A stretch of 6,671 bases of DNA from Chloroflexota bacterium (GTDB lineage: Bacteria; Chloroflexota; Dehalococcoidia; SZUA-161; SpSt-899): NCBI GenBank assembly GCA_018725425.1, contig QLUL01000060.1, positions 1 to 6,671 on the forward strand, given 5' to 3'. Position 1 is the stretch's first letter; the number at the start of each line of letters is the position of its first letter. Below the pieces are notes generated by a model, which saw nothing but the letters and a program-made list of their open reading frames with translations, had not been told where the DNA came from and did not search any database. The position numbers were made by a program, and so were the translations under genes. Shown in pieces: positions 1 through 5,066 of this stretch.

Positions 1-129
1 GTCATTGCGAGCAGAGCGAAGCAATCCCTTACTTAGAGATTGCGGAGCTTGTTCCGAGCGTAAGCGAGGAATCTTGCTCCTGGTTTACTTCGGCTACGCC
101 TCGCAACCGCTGACGCTTCTCGCAATGAC
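1..129. repeat. MITE-like palindromic intergenic repeat with 11-bp terminal inverted repeats
   Basis: The first 11 bases (GTCATTGCGAG) are the exact reverse complement of 119-129 (CTCGCAATGAC). The interior keeps the GAGCGAAGCAATC style and a second AGATTGC block near 37-43, as in the dispersed GTCATTGCGAG family I know from Dehalococcoidia and some deltaproteobacteria. It has no coding capacity and would need a transposase supplied elsewhere. It lies directly upstream of the mutase gene and could affect its transcript as a hairpin. The left end coincides with base 1, so any target-site duplication cannot be checked. Confidence 0.65.
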
Positions 130-181
130 TTTGGGAAATTTAACATTGCTAGTGTGATGAGTTTTACCCAGGGGGGATCGG

Positions 182-1840
182 ATGAGCTCCAGCGCCAATA
201 AGCAGGAATGGCAGGAGAAGACGCTTGATCCGGCGTTGAAGCGGTCTGCGCAGAGGGAAGACGAATTTCAGACTGCCTCAGGCATAGCGCTCGATGTAGT
301 TTATGCCCCCGATGACCTGAGCGGGTTCGATTATGCCCGGGAGCTGAGTTATCCCGGTGAATACCCCTATACCCGTGGTGTCCAGCCGACCATGTATCGC
401 GGGCGAGTATGGACCATGAGGCAATACGCCGGCTTCGCCTCGGCCGAGGAATCCAACCGGCGATACCGTTATCTCCTGGAGCAGGGACAGACTGGCCTGA
501 GCGTTGCCTTTGACCTCCCCACCCAGATCGGATATGACTCCGATCACCCACTGGCAGAGGGAGAAGTAGGCAAGGTTGGGGTTCCCATCGATACCCTGGA
601 GGATGTAGAGACGCTGTTCAAGGAGATACCGCTGGCTGAAGTCAGCACCTCAATGACCATTAATTCCACTGCTCCTATCCTGCTGGCGATGTACATCGCC
701 CTGGCCAGGAAGCAGGGGGCCGACTTAACGAAGCTCGATGGCACCATCCAGAACGATGTGCTCAAGGAATATATTGCCCGTGGCACCCAGATCTTCCCGC
801 CTCAGCCATCCCTGAGGTTGACCACCGATATCTTCCGCTATTGCCGGGAAAGCCTTCCCCGATGGAACACCATTAGCATAAGTGGCTATCACATTCGAGA
901 GGCTGGATCCACAGCCGCTCAGGAAATAGCCTTTACCCTGGCTAATGGCATTGCCTACGTGAAGGCCGCTGTCGACGCCGGACTGGATGTTGATGCCTTC
1001 GCTGGAAGGTTGTCGTTCTTCTTTGCGAGCAACACCGACTTGCTGGAGGAAGTAGCTAAGTTTCGGGCGGCGCGCAGGCTCTGGGCCAGGATCATGAAGG
1101 AGAGATTCGCTGCCAGAGACGCAAGATCCATGATGCTGCGGTTTCACACCCAGACTTGCGGCCATACCCTGACAGCCCAACAGCCGAGCAACAACATCGT
1201 CCGGGTTGCTATTCAGGCACTGGCCGCGGTATTGGGCGGCACTCAGTCTCTGCATACAAACTCCTGGGATGAGGCATATGCCACCCCAAGTGCCGATGCG
1301 GTCACGACTGCGCTGCGTACCCAACAGATAGTGGCCTACGAGAGTGGTGTTGCCGATACCGTAGATCCACTGGGTGGCTCGTATCTGGTAGAATCACTGA
1401 CCGATGCCCTGGAGGCCGAATCAAGACGTTACCTGGACAGGATCGATGCGATCGGTGGGGCGCTGGCGGCTATTGAACAGGGATACCAGCAGCGTGAGAT
1501 TCAGGAGAGTTCCTATCGCACACAGAGAGGCATCGAGGCCGGGAAGAAGATAGTGGTGGGCGTTAACAGATTCGTTTCAGCTTATCCCGGGATTGAGGAC
1601 ATCATCCGTGTTGATCCTGCTGAGGCTTCGAAGCAAAAAGAGCGGCTGGCCAGGGTGAAGAAAGAGAGAGACAATACTCAAGTTGCCAGATCTCTGGCGA
1701 GACTCGAGGAAGTGGCCAAAGGCGACGAGAACACCATGGAGGTATTCGCCGAGTGTGTTGAGGCCTACGCCTCGATCGGGGAAATCTGCGGTGTGCTGCG
1801 TAGGGTGTTTGGTGAACAGAAGGAGTTCCTGGTGTTTTAG
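182..1840 (+). CDS. mcmA: Methylmalonyl-CoA mutase, large (catalytic) subunit without B12-binding domain
   Basis: This 552-residue protein is the substrate-binding TIM-barrel half of adenosylcobalamin-dependent methylmalonyl-CoA mutase, which interconverts (R)-methylmalonyl-CoA and succinyl-CoA in the cytoplasm. The family signature [14 protein letters not shown] starts at residue 61, followed by TMRQYAGF (78-85), [11 protein letters not shown] (105-115), [14 protein letters not shown] (187-200), [11 protein letters not shown] (232-242) and [12 protein letters not shown] (354-365). Tyr82, Arg200 and His237 align, with identical spacing, to Tyr89, Arg207 and His244 of the Propionibacterium enzyme. 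Tyr plus Arg at the first two sites indicates a methylmalonyl-CoA mutase; isobutyryl-CoA mutases have Phe and Gln. The protein ends after the linker ([10 protein letters not shown]) without the C-terminal cobalamin domain and its DxHxxG motif, so it belongs to the two-subunit type and needs a separate small subunit. The ATG at 182 is preceded by AGGGGGG at 170-176, 5 nt away. No small subunit, epimerase or MeaB chaperone gene follows. Confidence 0.97.
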   Translation: MSSSANKQEWQEKTLDPALKRSAQREDEFQTASGIALDVVYAPDDLSGFDYARELSYPGEYPYTRGVQPTMYRGRVWTMRQYAGFASAEESNRRYRYLLEQGQTGLSVAFDLPTQIGYDSDHPLAEGEVGKVGVPIDTLEDVETLFKEIPLAEVSTSMTINSTAPILLAMYIALARKQGADLTKLDGTIQNDVLKEYIARGTQIFPPQPSLRLTTDIFRYCRESLPRWNTISISGYHIREAGSTAAQEIAFTLANGIAYVKAAVDAGLDVDAFAGRLSFFFASNTDLLEEVAKFRAARRLWARIMKERFAARDARSMMLRFHTQTCGHTLTAQQPSNNIVRVAIQALAAVLGGTQSLHTNSWDEAYATPSADAVTTALRTQQIVAYESGVADTVDPLGGSYLVESLTDALEAESRRYLDRIDAIGGALAAIEQGYQQREIQESSYRTQRGIEAGKKIVVGVNRFVSAYPGIEDIIRVDPAEASKQKERLARVKKERDNTQVARSLARLEEVAKGDENTMEVFAECVEAYASIGEICGVLRRVFGEQKEFLVF

Positions 1841-1870
1841 AGATAAGCGCCTAACAGCATTCAGCACTGA

Positions 1871-1916
1871 GTGAATAGCAACGGACACTGGGGCCGTCGC
1901 CTCCAGCGTTATTCAC
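1871..1916 (+). other. Imperfect stem-loop downstream of the mutase gene
   Basis: GTGAATAGC (1871-1879) pairs with GTTATTCAC (1908-1916) at eight of nine positions, and an inner ACGG/CCGT stem (1881-1884 with 1894-1897) can stack inside. It starts 31 nt after the stop codon. Without a T-tract it is not a standard intrinsic terminator; it could protect the 3' end of the transcript or be chance. Confidence 0.3.
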
Positions 1917-2031
1917 GGAAGTAACTACGATGGCATGTCCACGATGACAGTAGTCGGTACTTGGATGAGAACAGGGCATTTCATACGAAAATACTCTTGG
2001 CAGAATTCTAGTTACTTAGGAGCAATCTGAA

Positions 2032-2059
2032 AGCTGACCGCTGACGGCTAAACGCTTAC
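2032..2059. repeat. Degenerate tandem 7-bp repeat, four units
   Basis: Four consecutive heptamers, AGCTGAC, CGCTGAC, GGCTAAA and CGCTTAC, share the pattern nGCTnAC with decay towards the right. Short heptamer tracts of this kind occur between genes in many bacteria and are thought to arise by slippage. This one supplies the -35 and part of the -10 element of the tRNA promoter described at 2034-2062. Confidence 0.5.
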
Positions 2060-2062
2060 AAT
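2034..2062 (+). promoter_or_regulatory. Sigma-70-type promoter of the truncated tRNA-Thr
   Basis: CTGACC (2034-2039, four of six matches to TTGACA) and TACAAT (2057-2062, five of six matches to TATAAT) are separated by 17 nt. The -10 box ends 8 nt before the first base of the tRNA fragment at 2071, the expected geometry for a stable-RNA gene. The promoter seems intact, so it may now transcribe rightward into the sequence beyond the tRNA break, towards hicBA. Prediction is by eye only. Confidence 0.5.
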
Positions 2063-2070
2063 TTGTGCCT

Positions 2071-2107
2071 GCCAGCGTAGCTCAGGGGTAGAGCAGCGGT
2101 TTCGTAA
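2071..2107 (+). pseudogene. 5' half of tRNA-Thr (CGT anticodon), truncated in the anticodon arm
   Basis: Bases 2071-2077 (GCCAGCG) form the 5' acceptor strand, 2078-2079 are TA, and the D arm is GCTC-AGGGGTA-GAGC (2080-2094), with the stem pairing perfectly. After A2095 come the anticodon stem strand GCGGT (2096-2100) and the loop TTCGTAA (2101-2107) with anticodon CGT, which reads ACG (Thr). An intact gene would continue with ACCGC, but the sequence reads TTCTAGGCG. I found no matching 3' half (variable loop, TTCRA T arm, CGCTGGC acceptor strand) anywhere in the window. The fragment cannot give a functional tRNA. It most likely marks integration or deletion at a tRNA gene. Confidence 0.75.
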
Positions 2108-2138
2108 TTCTAGGCGAGGTGTATTAAACAGTGCTTTT

Positions 2139-2178
2139 AGATACAAAACAGTCTTTTGCGTTAGTGCGTTTTGTGTCT
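2139..2178. repeat. Imperfect inverted repeat just inside the putative element boundary
   Basis: AGATACAAAAC (2139-2149) is complementary to GTTTTGTGTCT (2168-2178) at ten of eleven positions, around an 18-nt spacer. Two related direct motifs, AACAGTGCTTTT (2127-2138) and AACAGTCTTTT (2148-2158), sit at the left arm. The location 32 nt from the tRNA break would suit recombinase binding sites, but no recombinase gene is present. It could also be an RNA hairpin or chance. Confidence 0.3.
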
Positions 2179-2300
2179 GGAGTGATGTTGCGTTACATTC
2201 AGTTATTTGCAGTACATCGCCAAATTAGCGTCAAATTCTAGCTTCGTTTTGAGTGTGGCCGGGCAGCACTGACAGTGGCAAAACAGGGTGTGGATGTTTA

Positions 2301-2330
2301 TGGCGAAAATGACTTTACCCATGATAGAAT
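2301..2330 (+). promoter_or_regulatory. Possible extended -10 promoter for hicBA
   Basis: TGATAGAAT at 2322-2330 reads as an extended -10 element (TG-n-TAGAAT, five of six to TATAAT). A weak -35 candidate, TGGCGA, lies 18 nt upstream (2301-2306). Transcription would start near 2337, leaving only a short leader before the hicB ribosome site at 2336-2343, which makes the call uncertain. Confidence 0.25.
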
Positions 2331-2349
2331 AGCCAGGGAGGAGACCGAA

Positions 2350-2607
2350 ATGCACAGTGATAATAAATTCAAAGTCGGAATATTCATTGAACCCGATGGC
2401 GATGGCTTCCACGCCTATTGCCCGGCCCTCAAGGGTTTGCACACCTGCGGCGATACTGAAGAGGAAGCCCTGGAGAATGCTAAAGACGCCATCAGGGCTT
2501 ATTTAAGATCGCTTATCAAGCATGGCGACCCGATTCCTGTAGGCATTGTATCTAATGGAAAGGCTAAGGTTCCTCACCACACAGAAGAGGTATTGGTGCA
2601 TGCATGA
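2350..2607 (+). CDS. hicB: HicB-family antitoxin (short UPF0150 type)
   Basis: This 85-residue protein has the HicB/UPF0150 core: a beta strand FKVGIFIEPDGDGFHAYCPALKG (residues 7 on), then GCxT-like HTCGDTEEEALENAKDAI and a helix ending in LIKHGDPIP. HicB antitoxins adopt a partial RNase H fold and neutralise the HicA mRNA interferase by direct binding. No C-terminal ribbon-helix-helix or HTH domain is visible after residue 62, so it is the short type and autoregulation by DNA binding is not evident. I chose ATG 2350 because GGGAGGAG lies 6 nt upstream (2336-2343). An in-frame GTG at 2275 would add 25 residues unlike the family and has no good ribosome site. The stop overlaps the hicA start in ATGA, so the two genes are translationally coupled, antitoxin first. 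Confidence 0.88.
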   Translation: MHSDNKFKVGIFIEPDGDGFHAYCPALKGLHTCGDTEEEALENAKDAIRAYLRSLIKHGDPIPVGIVSNGKAKVPHHTEEVLVHA

Positions 2608-2858
2608 AGTTCTCTGGGAATGTATGGAGTCAACTCAAGAATAAGACCGCTGATGACTTGATTGCTGCCTTAATAAAAGATGGCTGGGATTTAGACGAGA
2701 AAGTTAGAACTGAGCGAATATACCGTCATCCCGATGGGAGGCATGTTTCTATTCACTACCACCCCGGGAAGACTTATGGCCCAAATCTATTGAAGGCATT
2801 ACTCAACGATATTGGATGGTCGGCGAGTGATATGCGCAGGTTGAAGCTAATCAAATGA
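2604..2858 (+). CDS. hicA: HicA-family mRNA interferase toxin (YcfA-like), variant lacking the GSH motif
   Basis: This 84-residue protein fits the HicA/YcfA double-stranded-RNA-binding-like fold. It has a helix with ADDLIAALIKDGW (16-28), a strand RIYRHPDGRHVSIHYH (38-53) with GK following (55-56), and a final helix NLLKALLNDIGWSASDMRRL. HicA toxins cleave mRNA and arrest growth until bound by HicB. In well-studied HicA proteins a GSH motif before the second strand holds the catalytic histidine. Here the corresponding residues read RTE (35-37), while His42, His47, His51 and His53 lie in the next two strands. Either another histidine takes over, this is a recognised subfamily with a different site, or activity is reduced. 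The gene starts inside the hicB stop (ATGA). Its last ten codons lie within the 152-bp repeat that recurs at 3814. Confidence 0.82.
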   Translation: MKFSGNVWSQLKNKTADDLIAALIKDGWDLDEKVRTERIYRHPDGRHVSIHYHPGKTYGPNLLKALLNDIGWSASDMRRLKLIK

Positions 2859-2977
2859 CCTTCCCTATTTATCAAATCCTCAAAACGAGGCTCTAAATCA
2901 GTGGTTTTAGGAGGTTGAGATGAGACACAAACTGATCATAGGCTGTTTGCTTGGCCTGGTAGTCCTTATGGCTGCCT
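2826..2977 (+). repeat. 152-bp perfect direct repeat, copy 1
   Basis: Bases 2826-2977 appear identical to 3814-3965, at an offset of 988 bp. The unit contains the last ten codons and stop of hicA, a 61-nt leader with a CCTC-AAAAC-GAGG hairpin (2878-2890), the AGGAGG ribosome site (2909-2914), and the first 19 codons of the lipoprotein gene. A weak promoter pair, TTATCA (2869-2874) and CTAAAT (2893-2898) 18 nt apart, may drive each gene copy separately. Identity ends exactly at the lipobox cysteine codon. Confidence 0.95.
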
Positions 2978-3714
2978 GCAATCCATCCCCGGAGACTTCC
3001 ACTCCAACACCCTCTGATAAAGAGGCCCGGTTGGAGGAAAGGATAGCAGAGCTTGAAGGGAAGATAGCCGAACTCTCAGATACCCCAAATCCCGATTCTG
3101 AGCGAGAGGAGATTATCTCCTTTACCCGACAAGCCCTTGAGATTGAGGCCAAACGAAGTGAATTTATGCGGTATCTCGCTGGGCTACGGGGTATAATTGG
3201 CCTACATGGTCAGCGTGGTGTTGTTGAAATGCGCTTCTCTAGCGGAGTTCCCCCCGAATGGGCGTGCGAGGTTAGAGGAGTTCCCCCCTCCGGGTTTGAA
3301 GGAATGGCATCTTTGTTAAACAGGCTTCTGATGCTCGACTGCCCTCAGTCAATGCAGCCCGTCAAAGATACCCTGATCTATATTTACCACTCGGAAATTG
3401 GGCAAGTACAACTTCAAGTGGAAATAGGGCGACTTCAAGAGCAAATAGGGCGACTTCAAGTGGAAATACGGGAACTTCAATCGGAAACACTGTGGGCTGG
3501 GGGTGGGCCCATCCCGAAGCTGGTCTATCCCGAAGTCACTTGGGACAACCTCGATCTTTGGAGACAAGAGATGGGGCAGCATGCGCCACTGAGTCCTATC
3601 CATGGCTTCTACAAAGCCCGGGTTGAAAGTGTCTGGTTTGCCCTCCAAGAGTCTCGACGAGATATTTACGTGCGCTGGGCTGAAATCCTCCAGGAGCATG
3701 GTATTGACCCATAG
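2920..3714 (+). CDS. Putative lipoprotein with coiled-coil segments, paralog 1 (function unknown)
   Basis: I do not recognise a named family. The 264-residue product begins with a lipoprotein signal peptide: MRHK, a hydrophobic core to residue 19, and lipobox LMAAC with Cys20. Met at -3 is less usual. A Thr/Pro/Ser-rich tether (22-32) and a first heptad-like segment, ARLEERIAELEGKIAEL (36-52), follow. The domain shared with the gene at 3908 begins at about residue 61 (REEIISFTRQALEIEA) and includes CPQSM..VKD (141-150) and the closing RRD.Y..W.EILQEH.IDP (246-264). A second coiled coil (about 158-190) comes from a 21-bp tandem repeat. It would be anchored to the outer face of the membrane. 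AGGAGG (2909-2914) lies 5 nt before ATG 2920. The unique middle and the shared ends suggest a rapidly evolving surface protein, which is inference. Confidence 0.85.
   Translation: MRHKLIIGCLLGLVVLMAACNPSPETSTPTPSDKEARLEERIAELEGKIAELSDTPNPDSEREEIISFTRQALEIEAKRSEFMRYLAGLRGIIGLHGQRGVVEMRFSSGVPPEWACEVRGVPPSGFEGMASLLNRLLMLDCPQSMQPVKDTLIYIYHSEIGQVQLQVEIGRLQEQIGRLQVEIRELQSETLWAGGGPIPKLVYPEVTWDNLDLWRQEMGQHAPLSPIHGFYKARVESVWFALQESRRDIYVRWAEILQEHGIDP
3418..3480 (+). repeat. 21-bp in-frame tandem repeat, three units, encoding coiled-coil heptads
   Basis: Units at 3418-3438, 3439-3459 and 3460-3480 differ at few bases and encode VEIGRLQ, EQIGRLQ and VEIRELQ (residues 167-187). An interrupted, related unit precedes them (3391-3417). 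Exactly seven codons per unit keeps the coiled-coil heptad phase, so copy-number change would lengthen or shorten a rod without a frameshift. The paralog at 3908 has no equivalent DNA repeat. Confidence 0.85.
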
Positions 3715-3813
3715 TACTCAGCCTTCGCAAGACCGATACAATTCGCAGGGAAAGTAACCTTGTGTTAGGATACAGCCGGGACGCCATGAGGTCATACCTC
3801 CTGAGAGTACTGT

Positions 3814-3846
3814 AGTGATATGCGCAGGTTGAAGCTAATCAAATGA
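3814..3846 (+). pseudogene. hicA 3'-end remnant (ten codons plus stop)
   Basis: Bases 3814-3846 are identical to the end of hicA (2826-2858) and encode SDMRRLKLIK followed by TGA. No start codon or upstream hicA sequence precedes them; the left neighbour is the unrelated spacer ending CTGAGAGTACTGT. It was carried along when the hicA-tail/leader/signal-peptide unit was duplicated, and it places one duplication endpoint inside hicA. Confidence 0.9.
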
Positions 3847-3965
3847 CCTTCCCTATTTATCAAATCCTCAAAACGAGGCTCTAAATCAGTGGTTTTAGGA
3901 GGTTGAGATGAGACACAAACTGATCATAGGCTGTTTGCTTGGCCTGGTAGTCCTTATGGCTGCCT
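3814..3965 (+). repeat. 152-bp perfect direct repeat, copy 2
   Basis: This is the second copy of 2826-2977, covering a dead hicA tail, the leader with hairpin and AGGAGG site (3897-3902), and the first 19 codons of the gene at 3908. Beyond 3965 the two genes are only partly similar. Perfect identity over 152 bp beside clearly diverged coding regions is unexpected for a simple old duplication and suggests later gene conversion or a recent exchange. Confidence 0.95.
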
Positions 3966-4999
3966 ACATGGCTGCCTACAATCTATTCCCAAAGACCGAT
4001 TCTAAGCGAGAGGAGATTATCTCCTTCACCCGACAAGCCCTTGAGATTGAGGCGGAGCGAAATGACCTGGTTGAATTTGCCTTAAGTCGGATGTTCGATT
4101 TCCGAAATGGTATCTTTTTGCAGGGCACGGGGGTCCTCTTTAAGACCGACCCGCCACTTGCAGGCGTCACTACTCTAAAGAGTAATCTCATGCTACTTAG
4201 CTGCCCGCCCTCTATGTCAGGCGTAAAAGACTTACTCATGGAAGCCTATAGACTTGAAATCGAAGCAGTCAGGTTAGATGAAGAGTGGCGTATAGATAGG
4301 CTTAAACCGTTATCAGAAGAACGTGGGTCGCTTAAGCGCCAATTCTATCTGGAAATTAACCGCTTCAACGTGAGTGGAGACCTGCCTCTTCGGTATGACC
4401 GGCACGGTCCCTGGATAATAGCGCAAAAGCTACGCCGAGATGCTTACTTAAAATGGGTTGAAATTCTCCAGGAACATGATATTGACCCAGCGGAAGAGGA
4501 ATTTACTGCGGCGCCTGCAACGACATTGTCTAACATTATTGAAGAGGCGGTGGCGGACTCAGACCCTTATGCAACCTGGGCTGACTATCTTGGATTACCA
4601 GCGTTTGGGCGGAATCCGTTCCAGGAATGGTTGGCAGACCAATTCAGCCCAATGTATACTGCTTATTTGCTCAGTGGGCTGATGGCAAGTGTGGATCCCG
4701 CGGCAGTCTATGAGCCACCTCGACTTGCGGAGCATCTTGCGGGTGGGCCAGGGGACTGGCGCGCCCAAGCGCCTGCGCAATTCGCATTTGCAAGGGGTTT
4801 GTCGCCGGAAGAGCAGGAGAGGGTCAGGGAAGCGATCGGTGGGTGGCAACCGCTGATACATAGTTTATTGCGAGGAAGACACACTGGCCGTGGTGCAGAG
4901 ATGATGGCTGAGAGAGTGCCAAGGTATCGCAGACAATGGGAAGCTGCGGGGGCAGAAGGGTCTTTCCTTGACTACTTAGCGCAGAAAATGGGGCTGTAA
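3908..4999 (+). CDS. Membrane-anchored paralog 2 with a 169-residue C-terminal extension (function unknown)
   Basis: The 363-residue product shares the signal segment of the gene at 2920, but the lipobox cysteine codon TGC is TAC (Tyr20) and ATGGCTGCCTAC is duplicated, giving LMAAYMAAYN. Lipidation is therefore impossible and the segment probably acts as an N-terminal membrane anchor or an ordinary signal peptide. The 40-residue tether and coiled coil of paralog 1 are mostly missing. The shared domain follows: REEIISFTRQALEIEA (34-49), CPPSM..VKD (99-108) and RRDAYLKWVEILQEHDIDP (176-194). Paralog 1 stops exactly after this IDP; here the frame runs on through residues 195-363. This extra domain is rich in Trp, Pro and Ala, with DPYATWADYLG (219-229), NPFQEWLADQFSP (236-248) and a basic stretch near 320-345. 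I cannot name it; its style vaguely recalls phage structural proteins, but that is an unverified impression. ATG 3908 has AGGAGG 5 nt upstream. Confidence 0.85.
   Translation: MRHKLIIGCLLGLVVLMAAYMAAYNLFPKTDSKREEIISFTRQALEIEAERNDLVEFALSRMFDFRNGIFLQGTGVLFKTDPPLAGVTTLKSNLMLLSCPPSMSGVKDLLMEAYRLEIEAVRLDEEWRIDRLKPLSEERGSLKRQFYLEINRFNVSGDLPLRYDRHGPWIIAQKLRRDAYLKWVEILQEHDIDPAEEEFTAAPATTLSNIIEEAVADSDPYATWADYLGLPAFGRNPFQEWLADQFSPMYTAYLLSGLMASVDPAAVYEPPRLAEHLAGGPGDWRAQAPAQFAFARGLSPEEQERVREAIGGWQPLIHSLLRGRHTGRGAEMMAERVPRYRRQWEAAGAEGSFLDYLAQKMGL
3956..3979 (+). repeat. 12-bp tandem duplication at the lipobox of paralog 2
   Basis: ATGGCTGCCTAC occurs at 3956-3967 and again at 3968-3979, encoding MAAY twice. 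The corresponding single unit in paralog 1 (2968-2979) reads ATGGCTGCCTGC, encoding MAAC. Since both copies here carry TAC, the Cys-to-Tyr change probably preceded the slippage duplication. Confidence 0.9.
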
Positions 5000-5000
5000 T

Positions 5001-5066
5001 ATGGATTGGTGGAGAGTGTGGTTTGAAGAGGAGACAAGGTTAGATAGACCGTCTGACTCATATTAG
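5001..5066 (+). CDS. Possible 21-residue small ORF, or the 5' remnant of a lost gene
   Basis: An ATG at 5001, one base after the stop of the preceding gene (4997-4999), opens MDWWRVWFEEETRLDRPSDSY and ends at TAG 5064-5066. The stop overlaps the convergent gene's stop by four bases. Stop-start proximity would allow translational coupling; a separate ribosome site is weak. The Trp-rich amphipathic start is notable, but at this length chance is a serious alternative. Confidence 0.25.
   Translation: MDWWRVWFEEETRLDRPSDSY

Larger units (their letters stand above)
1841..2349. other. Gene-free stretch between the mutase gene and hicB
   Basis: About 510 bases with no convincing protein gene on either strand. 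The left part (1841-2031) holds only an imperfect stem-loop. The middle contains a 7-bp tandem repeat, a promoter and a tRNA-Thr 5' half ending at 2107. The right part (2108-2349) is AT-richer and holds an imperfect inverted repeat and the hicBA leader. The octamer AATTCTAG occurs three times, at 2004-2011, 2106-2113 (across the end of the tRNA fragment) and 2234-2241. I see no T-rich intrinsic terminator after the mutase gene. Confidence 0.7.

Noticed and set aside
725..1324. Long minus-strand open frame of 199 codons inside the mutase gene
   Set aside because: It is antisense to the most conserved part of a well-recognised enzyme, has no family resemblance, and is explained by codon bias of the real gene.
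1841..1920. Intrinsic terminator for the mutase gene
   Set aside because: The stem-loop at 1871-1916 is imperfect and has no following T-tract.
2071..2349. tRNA-Thr interrupted by an intron instead of truncated
   Set aside because: No 3' tRNA half occurs downstream in the window, the 5' junction does not end in the U expected of a group I intron, and the surroundings are bacterial, so an archaeal-type intron is unlikely.
2275..2349. Longer HicB starting at GTG 2275
   Set aside because: The extra 25 residues do not resemble HicB and lack a ribosome site; ATG 2350 has GGGAGGAG at proper spacing.
3418..3480. CRISPR-like array
   Set aside because: The 21-bp units are contiguous with no spacers and keep a coding frame.
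2826..3965. Template and variable repeats of a diversity-generating retroelement
   Set aside because: The repeats are identical, not adenine-diverged, lie at 5' gene ends, and no reverse transcriptase is present.
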